From NCBI GenBank assembly GCA_019634625.1, contig JAHCBA010000021.1:46410-110409 (forward strand): DNA of 64,000 nt, read 5' to 3'. This DNA is from Verrucomicrobiia bacterium (GTDB taxonomy: Bacteria; Verrucomicrobiota; Verrucomicrobiia; Limisphaerales; CAIMTB01). The notes below the pieces were generated by a model, which was given only the letters and a program-made list of their open reading frames with translations, made no database searches and had not been told where the DNA came from. Every line of letters starts with the position of its first letter. Position 1 is the stretch's first letter. Below, piece by piece: positions 53,374-63,108 of the stretch. A program made the translations under genes and the position numbers.

Positions 53374-54614
53374 ACACCCTGCGACGACTCGAACAAGCCG
53401 TGCTGGCCGAGGAACGCGAGTGGACTCGCCGTCGTCTGGAAGGACGCCTTCAGCAGGAAGCCACGGCCTTGGCCCCGATTTGTCCACAAACCGGCGAGCG
53501 ACTGCTGGATACCCGCTGGCGCAATCTCCGACTCGACACCGTCGTCGGCGTGGTAACCCTGCGCGTCCGTCACGGATACTCCCCGGCGCTGGACTGCCGG
53601 GTATGTCCGGCGCGCGTGCATTGGGGGATGGAGGCCTACCAGCGCCTGAGCCCCGAGTTCCAGGCTCGTCTGGCTTACACCGCCACCGAGGTCGGCTCCT
53701 ACGAACGAGCCGTCCGGATCGCCGTAACCTGGGGCAGTCCCGCCAGCGACGGGCGCATCCACGAGCAGGCCCAGCGCCTTGGCCGGAGCGCCGCGACCCT
53801 CGAACTGCCCGCACCGGCTGTCCCGGTGCCCGAAACGCCCTTCAGCCTGGTGATCATGCTCGACGGCTGGATGGCCCGCGAGCGCGGTCGGGACTGGGGG
53901 GCCGACGCACGGAGGAAGGATCCTCAGCGGATCGCCTGGCACGAGATCAAGTCTGCCGTCATCTACCGGCTTGAAGCTCGTGCAGAAAGCGCCGGTGGCC
54001 GGGGCCTTCTGGTGGAGAAACATATCGTGGCAACCCCGCCGCAGACCTCGCCCATGGACTTCGGAGCCGCCGTGCAGACCGAGGCCCTTCGCCGCGGTCT
54101 CGGCCGAGCCCGAGCCGTCTATCTCGTCATGGACGGGGCGGTCTGGCTCTGGGATCTGGCCGAAAAGCGGTTTGCCCAAGCCCTCAAGACCCTCGACTTC
54201 CATCATGCTCGCGATCACCTCTGAGCGCTGAGCCAGGCGCTTCATGGCGAAAGGACGAAGGAAGCACAAACCTGGGTCAAACCGCTGCCGCGCTCCTTGC
54301 GCAAGGGCGGTGAAGCCCGGGTCGTGAGCCGCCTCGAACAACTCCTCCAACCCTCGGCGGCCCGTACACCGCAGGTTCAGGAAATCGTCGCTCGGGAAGT
54401 GAACTACTTTCAAACCCATCGCGATCATCTCCACTACCAGGAGATGGAGAAAGCCGGCGCGCCCAGGGGCAGCGGAGCCGTCGAATCCCTGGGAAAGCAA
54501 CTTCAGGGCCGACTGCGCGGCTGTGGCCAGACCTGGGGACGTCCCGGTTTAACCCACCTCCTCAAGCTCTGCGTCGTCTTCAATAATCGAGACGAATCCC
54601 TCCTCTGGAACTGA
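53370..54614 (+). pseudogene. ISKra4-family transposase, interrupted by an in-frame TGA
   Basis: The frame from ATG 53370 encodes 284 codons, a TGA at 54222-54224, then 130 more codons to TGA 54612-54614. The first part has LVIMLDGWMARERGRDWG, AVYLVMDGAVWLWDL and FHHARDHL; the stop falls where relatives have Trp (EHLW), and the frame resumes ALSQALHGE and continues to VNYFQTHRDHLHYQEMEKAG, APRGSGAVESLGKQLQGRLR and LLKLCVVFNNRDESLLWN. A single TGG-to-TGA change explains it. The acidic residues of the DDE-type core lie on both sides, so the truncated product should be inactive unless the stop is read through. Confidence 0.85.
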
Positions 54615-54640
54615 TCTTCGCCGACAACTCCGGGATGCAC

Positions 54641-54839
54641 TGATCGGGCCCCTGCGCCTCACCAGGGAGTGACCTCGAAGGGACCCGCAGGACGAATCCT
54701 TGCGGGTTCGCCGTGCTTCCGTCCCGGGGAACCCGGCCCTCCAAGCCGTCCCGGAGGGACCGGGAGTTGGAGAGCCTGACTTATCACTGGCGCTTGTGCC
54801 GCACCCCCATCCCGCAATTCCTCCTGGATCCCTGGTCCC
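54641..54839. other. Intergenic hairpins between the IS and the histidine kinase
   Basis: About 200 bases, no gene. A hairpin ACCCGCAGGA-CGAA-TCCTTGCGGGT occupies 54683-54707, and a second GC-rich inverted repeat (CGGTCCCTCCGGGAC on the minus strand) lies around 54752-54772, about 70 bases downstream of the kinase stop. Neither is followed by a strong T-run. Confidence 0.4.
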
Positions 54840-57767
54840 CTACTCCTCCCGCTCCGAAAACACCGGAAGCCGCACCGTCATGGCCGTCCCGGCCCCCACC
54901 GCGCTTTCCAACTCCAGGCGGCCGCCATGGATCTCCAGACAACGCTGCACAATGACCAGGCCCAGCCCGGTGCCCGATCGCTGCCCCACATTCCGCCCGC
55001 GGTGAAACGCCCGGAACAGCCACTCCCGATCCGCTTCCGGAATTCCGATCCCGTGGTCCCGCACGGTGCACACCGCCTCCGCACCTTCCCGCACGACACT
55101 GAACTCCACCGACTGTCCCGCCTCCGAATACTTCACCGCGTTGGTCAGCAGATTCGTGAAGATGTGCCGCAGCAACCCCTCGTCCGCCCGCGCCCGCGCC
55201 GGCAATGCGTCCACCCGCAGTTCGATCGGGCACCGCCGCGAGGTGACCGAATGCACCTCGTCGGTCAGCACCCGGAAAAACCCCGCCAGATCGAGCGGAG
55301 TCGGAGCAAATCCCATCCGCGCCGCATCCAGCCGTGACAGCAGCAGCACCTGCTCCATCAGATCCCCCATCCGCCGGGTGCTGCGCTGGATCGACTCCAG
55401 TTGCTCCCGGCGCTCCCCGGGGTCGAGGCGGTCGAAGTACTTCTCCAGAATGCCGGCCGACGACATGATGATCCCGAGCGGCGTGCGGAATTCGTGCGAC
55501 ACCATCGACACGAAATTGCTCTTCAACGCCCCCATCTCCTTCTCGTGCTGCAAGGCCCGCCGCAACTCCGCCTCCGCCCGCTTCCGTTCGCTGATGTCGT
55601 TGATCACCGCCTGGATGATCTGCCGTCCCCCCATCGTCACCCTCGTCAGAATCACCTCGAGCGGCACGTCCACCCCCCTCCCCGACCGGGCCACCCAGTC
55701 GAACCGCGCATGCCCCGTCTCCATGCACCGCGCAATGTATTCCCGCGCCACCACCGCCGAATCCCGCCCATCCGGCTGGGTCGGTGGCGACGTTTCGGCC
55801 GGGTGACGTCCGATCAGGTCGGCCGCATCCGGATACCCCATGATCCGGAGCGTCGCCGGGTTCACCTCGAGATACTTCTCCGTGTCGTGCAACATCACCC
55901 CCTGGCTCGAGGCTTCAAACAGCGCCCGGAACTTCTGCTCGCTCTCCCGCAATTCCCGCTCCGAACGCTTGCGCTCGATGGCCAGCGCCGTCTGCCCCGC
56001 CACAAACGTCAGTATCCGCTCCTCCTCCTCCCCGTACGCCTCCGGATGGTGATAATCCTGCACCGCCATCACCCCCAGGATCCGGCCCTGGAACTTCAAC
56101 GGCACCCCCAGCCAGATGGCCGCCCTCCGCCCCGACTCGACATATCTCACCCCGGAAGGGTCCCCCAGCACCAACCGGTCCCCCTCCCGCACCTGCCGCG
56201 CCTGCGCCTCCGCCCCCAGTCGCACCGGCCGGCCGCTCCGCACCACCGCTCCGGTCAGACCCGTGTCCAGCGGACGCGGCGCCGGCGTCTCCTGGTTGAA
56301 TTCGTCCCGGTAATACGGAAACCAGATCCGCTCGTGCTCCGGCTCCACCAACGCCAGATAGAAGTTCCGCGCCGGCATCAGGCCCCCGACAATTTCGTGG
56401 ATCCGCTCGTACAGGCTCTCCAGGTCGTCCGCCGTGTGAACCGCCTCCGAAATCCGGTAGGTCGCCTGCTGGATCCGCTCCCGCCGATGCCGCTCGCTGT
56501 TGTCGGTGATGCTCGCCCTTAACAACCGCCGCCCCTCCGCCGGCAGCCGGATCAAACGCACCTCGCACGGAATCAGCCGCCCGCTCGTGTGCCGGTGCGT
56601 CCACTCGAACACCGGCGCCCCACCGGCCAGCGTCTCTTCCATCCGCTCCCGCGCCGCCTCCTCGGACAGACTCCCGTCCGGCTGGTGCGCCGGGCTCACA
56701 TCCAGCGGGCCCAGCGTCGCGAATACCTCCCGCGTCACCCCGTACAGTCGCAATGCGTTCTCGTTCCCATGCACGAAATGTCCCAGCTCGGCGTCGTACA
56801 CCACGATCGCCTCCGGCGCATGATCCACCAGGGCCCGCAAACTCGCCTCGCTTGTACTCAGCTCCGCCGTCCGCTCCGCAATCCGCCGCTCCAGCGTCGC
56901 ATACAACCGCCGGATCTCCGCCGCCGCCCGTCGCCGCTCGGTGATGTCCGTGATCGCTCCGACATGGTACGCCACCGCCCCCGTCCGCGGTTCCCGCACC
57001 ACCCGCGCACTCGCCAGCCCCCAGAAATGCCCCCCGCCCTTCCGCACAAACTCCACCTCCTTCTGACCGTACGCCCCCTCCCGCTCCAGTTGCTCGATCA
57101 ACTCCCTCCACACCGCCTCCTCCGCATGCAACGCCGCGATGGGCTGCCCCCCCAGCGCATCCATCGCGTCGTACCCGAACAGTTCCAGAAACGCCCGGTT
57201 GACGATGATCAACCGATGCTCCGCGTCGCTCCGGTACATCGCCTCCGAAATGTTGTCGGCGATCGACGCCAGCACCGACTGGCTGTCCCGCAACGCGTGC
57301 TCAGCCCGCTTCCGTTCGCTGATGTCCCGCGCCACCAGCACCAGCACCGCCCTCCCCCCCATCCCCACCGGCGTCACCGTCACCTCCAGAGGCAGCAACT
57401 CCCCCGTCGCCCGCCTCGCCAGCCACTCGAATCGCGACCCGCCGCCGCCCACCGCCGTCCCCAACCAGCCCGCCACCGCCTCCCCCGAGTCCCGTCCGTC
57501 CGGTTGCCGCTCAGGGGACCAGTCCACAGGATGACTCCCCACCAGCCGCTCCCGTGATGCGCAGCCCATCAGCCTCGCCGCCGCGCCGTTCGCCTCCACA
57601 AACCGCCCCGCCCCCGCATCCATCACGAAAATCGCCTCCGGACTGCCGGCCACAAAATCCCGGAAAACCGCATCCCCCCCCGCCACCCCGCCCGAACCCG
57701 CCGCCGCAGTCGTCCCCTCCGGCCCGGTGTCGCCCGCGCCTGCCTCCCGACGAAGGGATCGTTTCAT
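54840..57767 (-). CDS. Multi-PAS/GAF sensor histidine kinase
   Basis: 975 aa from MKRSLRREAG. Domain order: PAS ~37-150 (DFVAGSPEAIFVMDAGAGRFVEAN), PAS ~155-270 (IADNISEAMYRSDAEHRL), coiled linker, PAS ~300-415 (LVDHAPEAIVVYDAELG), GAF ~430-590 (NFYLALVEPEHERIWFPYYR), PAS ~610-725, then HisKA with H-box FVSMVSHEFRTPLGIIMSS (~755) and HATPase with N-box HIFTNLLTNAVKYSEAG, G1 RDHGIGIP and G2 GTGLGLVIVQ. No membrane segment or signal peptide, so it is a cytoplasmic sensor. No response regulator is adjacent; an orphan kinase. Confidence 0.93.
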   Translation of the reverse strand: MKRSLRREAGAGDTGPEGTTAAAGSGGVAGGDAVFRDFVAGSPEAIFVMDAGAGRFVEANGAAARLMGCASRERLVGSHPVDWSPERQPDGRDSGEAVAGWLGTAVGGGGSRFEWLARRATGELLPLEVTVTPVGMGGRAVLVLVARDISERKRAEHALRDSQSVLASIADNISEAMYRSDAEHRLIIVNRAFLELFGYDAMDALGGQPIAALHAEEAVWRELIEQLEREGAYGQKEVEFVRKGGGHFWGLASARVVREPRTGAVAYHVGAITDITERRRAAAEIRRLYATLERRIAERTAELSTSEASLRALVDHAPEAIVVYDAELGHFVHGNENALRLYGVTREVFATLGPLDVSPAHQPDGSLSEEAARERMEETLAGGAPVFEWTHRHTSGRLIPCEVRLIRLPAEGRRLLRASITDNSERHRRERIQQATYRISEAVHTADDLESLYERIHEIVGGLMPARNFYLALVEPEHERIWFPYYRDEFNQETPAPRPLDTGLTGAVVRSGRPVRLGAEAQARQVREGDRLVLGDPSGVRYVESGRRAAIWLGVPLKFQGRILGVMAVQDYHHPEAYGEEEERILTFVAGQTALAIERKRSERELRESEQKFRALFEASSQGVMLHDTEKYLEVNPATLRIMGYPDAADLIGRHPAETSPPTQPDGRDSAVVAREYIARCMETGHARFDWVARSGRGVDVPLEVILTRVTMGGRQIIQAVINDISERKRAEAELRRALQHEKEMGALKSNFVSMVSHEFRTPLGIIMSSAGILEKYFDRLDPGERREQLESIQRSTRRMGDLMEQVLLLSRLDAARMGFAPTPLDLAGFFRVLTDEVHSVTSRRCPIELRVDALPARARADEGLLRHIFTNLLTNAVKYSEAGQSVEFSVVREGAEAVCTVRDHGIGIPEADREWLFRAFHRGRNVGQRSGTGLGLVIVQRCLEIHGGRLELESAVGAGTAMTVRLPVFSEREE

Positions 57768-57884
57768 CTCGTGATCAGGACGCCAGGAATGCCTCACCGC
57801 TTCCGGGCTGCCAACGCCCCGAGCCTGTCAGCCCTCCCGCCCCGGATCAAACCCGCGCACCACCGCACGCCGCCCCGCACCCGC

Positions 57885-58958
57885 CTACAACGTCACCCAG
57901 GCCCCGTCCCGCGCCGACGCCAGCGCCGCGTCCATCACCGCCTGCGCCCGGGCCCCGTCGTGAAAGGTCACCGCGCACGACCGCTCCTCGCGGATCGCCT
58001 GGATGAACTCGACCGCCTGGTCGTACCGGAAGGTCACCAGCGGATCGCCCACACCCGGATCCCGTGGCGAACCAGGCCAGGTCCAGAACTCCCTCGGGAC
58101 CGCCAGCGGTTCCAGCCCGGGGCCGCCCCGACGCCCATGCAGAAGCTCGTTCCATCGACCCGTGGTGAATTCGAAGGTCGCCTCGCTGCCGTTGATCTCG
58201 ACGTAGTCCAGACTCCGCCAGCTCTCGTTGCGTCCGCTCGCCAGCTTCGAACTCTCCAGCACCCCGGTCGCCCCGCCCGCAAACGCCGCGAGAATCGCCA
58301 CCCAGTCGTCCGTGTCGTTGGGCTGCCCGTCCCGTACCGGGGTCAGGTTCCGCAGATCCGCCACCAGACGCCGCATCGGTCCCACCAGGTGATGCGCAAA
58401 ATCAATGCGGTGGCTCAACATGTCCCCCAGCTCCCCCGTCCCCGCCAGCGCCTTCCGCTGCCGCCACCCCAGGTCGCGCGTGCCCCAATCCTGCAACCGG
58501 CATGAACGATAGTGCCGCGGCTCCCCCAGATCCCCCGATCGCACGAGGTGATGCAGATACCGCATCGCCGGCACAAACCGGTAGGTGAAGGCCGTCAGAT
58601 GCCTCACCCCCGCCCGGTCCGCCGCCGCCGCCAGCGCCTCGGCATCCGCCCGGTTCATCGCCAGCGGCTTCTCACACAGGACATGTTTCCCGTGTTCGAT
58701 CGCCGCCATCGCGATCGGATGATGCGTCACGTTCGGCGTGGCGATGATCACCGCATGAATGTCGTCCCGGGTCACCACCTCCCGGTAGTCGCCCGTCGCC
58801 ACCCCCGCCCCCGTCGCACTCCGCGCCCGCTCCCGCGTCGCCGGGTCCGCATCGCACACCGCCCGCACGCGCACCTCCGGACACAACGCCAGACCGGGAA
58901 GATGATTCTGCAGCGTGATCCCGCCGCACCCCACCACCGCCACGTTCAAGGCGCCCAT
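57885..58958 (-). CDS. Gfo/Idh/MocA family oxidoreductase
   Basis: 357 aa from MGALNVAVVGCGG, with GAGGGGG before the ATG deciding the start. Rossmann NAD(P) site VAVVGCGGITLQNHLPGL, IIATPNVTHHPIAMAAIEHG and the hallmark HVLCEKPLAMN (~90-100, catalytic Lys in EKP). C-terminal dehydrogenase domain with SHRIDFAHHLVGP, where His may serve catalysis. Ten bases after an ABM monooxygenase gene on the same strand; a secreted sugar isomerase and SSS transporter diverge. Likely sugar or inositol oxidation. Substrate unknown. Confidence 0.92.
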   Translation of the reverse strand: MGALNVAVVGCGGITLQNHLPGLALCPEVRVRAVCDADPATRERARSATGAGVATGDYREVVTRDDIHAVIIATPNVTHHPIAMAAIEHGKHVLCEKPLAMNRADAEALAAAADRAGVRHLTAFTYRFVPAMRYLHHLVRSGDLGEPRHYRSCRLQDWGTRDLGWRQRKALAGTGELGDMLSHRIDFAHHLVGPMRRLVADLRNLTPVRDGQPNDTDDWVAILAAFAGGATGVLESSKLASGRNESWRSLDYVEINGSEATFEFTTGRWNELLHGRRGGPGLEPLAVPREFWTWPGSPRDPGVGDPLVTFRYDQAVEFIQAIREERSCAVTFHDGARAQAVMDAALASARDGAWVTL

Positions 58959-58968
58959 GGCCACCCCC

Positions 58969-59268
58969 TCAACCAACCCGGCTGTACAACCCGATCTCCG
59001 GCGCCCCCGCCACCAGCGGCGCGGCCCGTCCCAGCGCCTCCGTCACGTGCGCGCTGCCCAGGTGCCGGTCCAGATCCTCCCGGCTCCGCCAGTTCTCATG
59101 GAACAGGAAGACCGTCGGATCCTCCGCCGCCTGGTGAAGATCGTAGTTCAGACATCCCTCCTCCCCCCGGGTCGGAGCCAGCAGCGCGGACAGGATTTCG
59201 CGCAGTTCGGATTCCCGCCCGGCCTGGGCCTGGATGCGGGCAACAACAGTGACAGGAACGAAACTCAT
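58969..59268 (-). CDS. Antibiotic biosynthesis monooxygenase (ABM) domain protein
   Basis: 99 aa from MSFVPVTVVARIQAQ. Dimeric alpha-beta ferredoxin-like ABM/YgiN fold: TVVARIQAQAGRESELREIL, EEGCLNYDLHQAAEDPTVFL, HENWRSREDLDRHLGSAHV. These small enzymes act on quinones or enones or handle unstable intermediates. Ten bases before the Gfo/Idh/MocA gene, so the two are probably co-expressed. Confidence 0.9.
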   Translation of the reverse strand: MSFVPVTVVARIQAQAGRESELREILSALLAPTRGEEGCLNYDLHQAAEDPTVFLFHENWRSREDLDRHLGSAHVTEALGRAAPLVAGAPEIGLYSRVG

Positions 59269-59399
59269 GGGTCGGGTTCGCAATGGAAACGGACCCGCCC
59301 AGTAAGCCCGCCCCCGCCCCCGCCGCGCAAGCCGCTTCCCAACCGCTTCCCAACCGCTTTCGGCGTGGCAACCCGGAGCCCCTCCGTCAGGATGCGCGC

Positions 59400-60329
59400 G
59401 TGGCCTCCACGACGACCTTTTCCCGCCGTTCGTTCCTGAGCCTCGCCTCGGCGCTCGCCCTCGCCCCGGCCGTCCGGGCCGCCCAACCGTTCGTCCGCCA
59501 CGGCCCGCCCCGCCTCCGCCTCGCCCTGGCAGCCTACTCGTTTCGCGACTTCTTCCAGGACCGCCCCGAAGGCGCCCCCGCCCCCGCCCCGGGAACCCGC
59601 CTCCTCAGCCTGACCGATTTCCTCGATTTCTGCGCCGCCCACCACTGCGACGGCGCGGAGCTGACCGCGTACTATTTCCCCCGCGAGGTCCGCGAATCCT
59701 TCCTCCTCGAACTCCGACGCCACGCCTTCCTCCGCGGCGTGAGCCTCAGCGGCACCGCCGTCGGCAACACCTTCACCCCGCCGCCTGGACCCCGTCGCGA
59801 CCGCGAAATCGCCCACGTGAAACAGTGGATCGAACACGCCCGCGTCCTCGGCGCCCCCCACCTCCGCGTCTTCGCCGGCAATGCCGGGGGATCCGAACCG
59901 GCCGAAGCCAGACGCCGCTGCATCGAGGCACTCGAGGACTGCGCCGAATCCGCCGCCCGGGCCGGTGTCTTCCTTGGCATCGAGAACCACGGCGGCATCG
60001 TCGCCGAAGCCGGCGATCTCCTCGACATTGTCCGGGCCGTCCGCAGCCCCTGGGTCGGCATCAACCTCGATACCGGCAACTTCCACACGCCCGACCCCTA
60101 CGCCGACCTCGCCCGCTGCGCCCCCTACGCCGTGAACGTCCAGTGGAAGGTCGAGATCCGACGCCGCGGAGCCCGACCCGAACCGGTGGATGGCCCCCGT
60201 GTGGCCCGCATTCTCGCCGACGCCGGCTACCAGGGCTGGGTCGCCCTCGAATACGAGTCCGCCGAAGATCCCTTCGTCGCCGTGCCCCGCCATTTGGACA
60301 CCCTCCGCCACCTGCTCCGCCTCGAATAG
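59400..60329 (+). CDS. Sugar phosphate isomerase/epimerase-like TIM barrel protein, Tat-exported
   Basis: 309 aa from GTG 59400, with AGGA about nine bases upstream; an ATG at 59283 is open too, but its extension is proline-rich. N-terminal SRRSFLSLASALALAPAVRAA looks like a Tat signal. AP-endonuclease-2-type xylose isomerase barrel: LALAAYSFRDFF, GAELTAYYFP, LRVFAGNAGGSEP, FLGIENHGGIV (metal-site Glu), WVGINLDTGNFH and YQGWVALEYESAEDP with the expected Glu/Asp/His ligands. Probably acts on free keto sugars in the periplasm, in line with similar verrucomicrobial and planctomycete proteins. Sixteen bases before the SSS symporter. Confidence 0.88.
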   Translation: MASTTTFSRRSFLSLASALALAPAVRAAQPFVRHGPPRLRLALAAYSFRDFFQDRPEGAPAPAPGTRLLSLTDFLDFCAAHHCDGAELTAYYFPREVRESFLLELRRHAFLRGVSLSGTAVGNTFTPPPGPRRDREIAHVKQWIEHARVLGAPHLRVFAGNAGGSEPAEARRRCIEALEDCAESAARAGVFLGIENHGGIVAEAGDLLDIVRAVRSPWVGINLDTGNFHTPDPYADLARCAPYAVNVQWKVEIRRRGARPEPVDGPRVARILADAGYQGWVALEYESAEDPFVAVPRHLDTLRHLLRLE

Positions 60330-60345
60330 CGCTCCGCCCCGGCCG

Positions 60346-61824
60346 ATGCTCTCCCCCACGCTGATCGTCGCCTGCATCGGCGCCTACTTCCTCGCCCTGC
60401 TGGCCATCGCCTGGGTCACTTCCCGGCATGCCGGAAACGCCGCCTACTTCCTCGGCAACCGCGCCTCCCCCTGGTACGTGGTGGCCTTCGGACTCCTCGG
60501 CGATTCCCTCTCCGGCGTCACCTTCATCTCCGTCCCCGGCCGCGTGGGCGAAACGGCCTTCTCCTATCTCCAGGTGGTCCTCGGGTACGCGCTGGGCTAC
60601 GTGGTCATCGCCCATGTCCTGCTCCCCGTGTACTACCGGCTCCAGCTCACCTCGATCTACACCTTCCTCGAACATCGCCTCGGCATCACCGCCCAGCGCA
60701 CCGGCTCGGCCTTCTTTCTCCTCTCCCGCCTCCTCGGCGCCGCCGCCCGCCTCTACCTCGCCGCCGGCGTCGCCCAGCGCTTCGTCTTCGGCGGATGGGG
60801 CGTCCCGTTCTGGCTCACCGTCACCGGCATCATCGCCCTCATCCTCCTCTACACCTACCGCGGCGGCATCAAAACCCTCGTCTGGACCGATACCTTCCAG
60901 TCCGCCTTCCTCCTCCTCGGCCTCGTCGGTTCGGTCTATGCCATCGCCCGCGAACTCGGCCTCGGCCCCCTCGACCTCTTTCACGCCGTCCGCGAAAGCC
61001 CCCACAGCCGCGTCTTCTTCTGGGAATGGGCCCCGGCCACCAACTTCTGGAAGGAGTTCGTCGGCGGCGCCTTCATCGCCGTCTGCATGACCGGCCTCGA
61101 CCAGAACATGATGCAGAAGAACCTCAGTTGCCGGTCCCTCCCCGAGGCCCAGCGCAATCTCCACTGGTTCGCCGTCATCGTCGTCCTCGTCACCGTCCTC
61201 TTCCTCACCCTCGGCGTCCTCCTCTACCGCTTTGCCGAAGTCCGCGGCCTCGCCATCCCCGGTCGCACCGACCTCCTCTTCCCCACCCTCGCCATCGAAC
61301 ACCTCGGCGGCTTCGCCGCCATCGTCTTCCTCCTCGGCCTCACCGCCGCCACCTTCTCCAGCGCCGATTCCGTCCTCACCACCCTCACCACCTCGTTCTG
61401 CATCGATGTCCTCGGCATGGAACGGCGCCCGGATCTCTCCGAGGAAACCCGCACCCGCTGGCGCCATCGGTACCACTGGGTCTTCGCGATCCTTCTCTGG
61501 CTCGCCATCATGGCCTTCGAAGCCCGCGCCAGCACCGCCGTCATCGCCCTCGTCCTCAAACTCGCCGGCTACACCTACGGCCCCCTCCTCGGCCTGTTCG
61601 CCTTCGCCCTCCTCACCCGTCACCCGGTCCGGGCCGCCTGGATCCCCCCCATCGCCATCGCCGCCCCCGCCCTCTGCGCCCTCCTGGACGCCCAGCTCCC
61701 CGTCTGGACCGGCTACCGCCTCGGCAACGAACTTCTCCTCCTCAACGGGACCCTGACGTTCCTGGGCCTGTGGTGGGCCCGTCCGTCCCCCCAAGACACC
61801 ACAACGCCTGCCACGTCCGGATGA
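60346..61824 (+). CDS. Sodium/solute symporter (SSS family)
   Basis: 492 aa from ATG 60346 with about 13 hydrophobic segments. ACIGAYFLALLAIAWVTSR, AAYFLGNRASPWYVVAFGLLG, DSLSGVTFISVPG in the first sodium-site helix, TYRGGIKTLVWTDTFQSAFL and TFSSADSVLTTLTTSF match the family (SGLT/Na+:solute symporters). It follows the secreted isomerase in one operon, so a keto- or inositol-type sugar is a sensible cargo. The 3' end overlaps the convergent propeller gene by 83 bases. Confidence 0.9.
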   Translation: MLSPTLIVACIGAYFLALLAIAWVTSRHAGNAAYFLGNRASPWYVVAFGLLGDSLSGVTFISVPGRVGETAFSYLQVVLGYALGYVVIAHVLLPVYYRLQLTSIYTFLEHRLGITAQRTGSAFFLLSRLLGAAARLYLAAGVAQRFVFGGWGVPFWLTVTGIIALILLYTYRGGIKTLVWTDTFQSAFLLLGLVGSVYAIARELGLGPLDLFHAVRESPHSRVFFWEWAPATNFWKEFVGGAFIAVCMTGLDQNMMQKNLSCRSLPEAQRNLHWFAVIVVLVTVLFLTLGVLLYRFAEVRGLAIPGRTDLLFPTLAIEHLGGFAAIVFLLGLTAATFSSADSVLTTLTTSFCIDVLGMERRPDLSEETRTRWRHRYHWVFAILLWLAIMAFEARASTAVIALVLKLAGYTYGPLLGLFAFALLTRHPVRAAWIPPIAIAAPALCALLDAQLPVWTGYRLGNELLLLNGTLTFLGLWWARPSPQDTTTPATSG

Positions 61825-63073
61825 ACAACTCCCCCCGTGATACAGCGGGGGACGCATTGACCACCTCGTCCAGGGCGTTGACCGCCAGCACCTCGAACCG
61901 CGGAGACGCCCGAATCACCACCGTGTCCCCGCCCTGGTTCACCACGTAGATCCGGTCCCCGACCAGCATCGGCGACGACCAGATCGCCCCGTTCGCCCCC
62001 GCCCCGGGCATCCGCTCCGACCACACCGGCTCGCCTGTCTCGAGGTCCAGACAGTCGAGGATCCCGTTCGCCCGGGCCCCGTACAGATGCCCCTCATGGA
62101 TCACCCCGGTGCCGATCCGGCTGCGGGCCGGCGATTCCCGCCACACCCGGTGCGTATCCGTCACGTCCCCACGCCCCCCCAGCCGGATCGCCAGTTCCGC
62201 CCCGCGCAAATCCCCCGCCACCACCACGACACCTCCGCCCGCGACCGGCGAGGCCTTCGCCTGCAGCCCCAGGCCCCGCGCCTGCCAGATCGTGTGCCCG
62301 CTGTCCGGATTCAGCCCGGCCACATGGTCCCGCAGCGCCACCAGCAACTGCCAGCGCCCCTCCACCTCCGCCAGCAACGGCGTGCTCCATGTCCCGTACG
62401 TGTCGTCCGCCCCGGGCACCGGCCCCTCCACGCGCCACACCTCCCGCCCCGTCCGCTTGTCCACCGCCACCACGAACTCCCGGCTCCCCGGCCCGAAATT
62501 CAAATACACCCGCCGATCGTCCATCACCGGCGACGATCCGTACCCGAAACGATGCTCCTGCCGCCCCAGGTCCAGGCGCCACAGACCCCGCCCCTCCATG
62601 TCCACCGCCACCAATCCCGCACTCCCAAACCACGCCACCACCCGTTCCCCGTCGGTGACCGGCGACGACGACCCCGCCGGATTGCTCCGCTGCGTCCGCT
62701 CCCGGGCCACCCCGGGCACCCCCAGATTCCATCGAACCCGCCCGTTGCGCCGGTCCAGCGCCGTCACCACCCGCGTCGTCCCGGCGCCCTGCGTCAGAAA
62801 GACTGTGTCCCCCCAAACCGCCGGCGTGGAGTTTCCCGGACCCGGCAGCGCCACGCGCCAGCGCACGTTCTCGGTCCGGCTCCAGCGCAGCGGCGCCTCC
62901 GTCTCCAGACTCCGCCCGTCCCCCGAAGGTCCCCGCCACGCCGGCCAGTCGCCCCATCCCGCACCGATCATCCCCATCCAGACCGCCGCCGCGACAGCCC
63001 GGCTTCGCCAAGGGTGACACCACAGACACACGATCCGCACGCTAGGACAGGCTGCCCCCCGGACAAAGGCCAT
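61742..63073 (-). CDS. Secreted PQQ-like beta-propeller protein
   Basis: 443 aa. Signal segment ([18 protein letters not shown]) then [14 protein letters not shown], the usual mature start of this class, like the protein at 27.1 kb. Blade motifs: [84 protein letters not shown]. No haem site. Role unknown, probably a periplasmic or outer-membrane ligand or assembly factor. ATG 63073 is used; a GTG near 63039 is an alternative start. Convergent with the symporter, overlapping it by 83 bases; divergent from thiD. Confidence 0.87.
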   Translation of the reverse strand: MAFVRGAACPSVRIVCLWCHPWRSRAVAAAVWMGMIGAGWGDWPAWRGPSGDGRSLETEAPLRWSRTENVRWRVALPGPGNSTPAVWGDTVFLTQGAGTTRVVTALDRRNGRVRWNLGVPGVARERTQRSNPAGSSSPVTDGERVVAWFGSAGLVAVDMEGRGLWRLDLGRQEHRFGYGSSPVMDDRRVYLNFGPGSREFVVAVDKRTGREVWRVEGPVPGADDTYGTWSTPLLAEVEGRWQLLVALRDHVAGLNPDSGHTIWQARGLGLQAKASPVAGGGVVVVAGDLRGAELAIRLGGRGDVTDTHRVWRESPARSRIGTGVIHEGHLYGARANGILDCLDLETGEPVWSERMPGAGANGAIWSSPMLVGDRIYVVNQGGDTVVIRASPRFEVLAVNALDEVVNASPAVSRGELFIRTWQALWCLGGTDGPTTGPGTSGSR

Positions 63074-63108
63074 TTCCTGCGCCAGGCCGAGATGGCAGCC
63101 TCGGCCGC

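Larger units (their letters stand above)
52450..54640 (+). mobile_element. ISKra4-like insertion sequence with a DUF4338/DruA-type passenger gene
   Basis: 2,191 bp between 25-bp terminal inverted repeats: GTGCATCCCCAAGTTGTCGG at 52450 and, inverted from 54640, GTGCATCCCGGAGTTGTCGG; 22 of 25 positions match over the full ends. It holds two plus-strand genes with an ATGA overlap: a DUF4338 protein and an ISKra4-type transposase interrupted by TGA. The transposase stop is one base before the right repeat. No clear target duplication is seen (left flank CCGGCCAGG, right flank ATCGGGCCC), so the element may be old or have recombined with the adjacent MITE. Confidence 0.75.
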
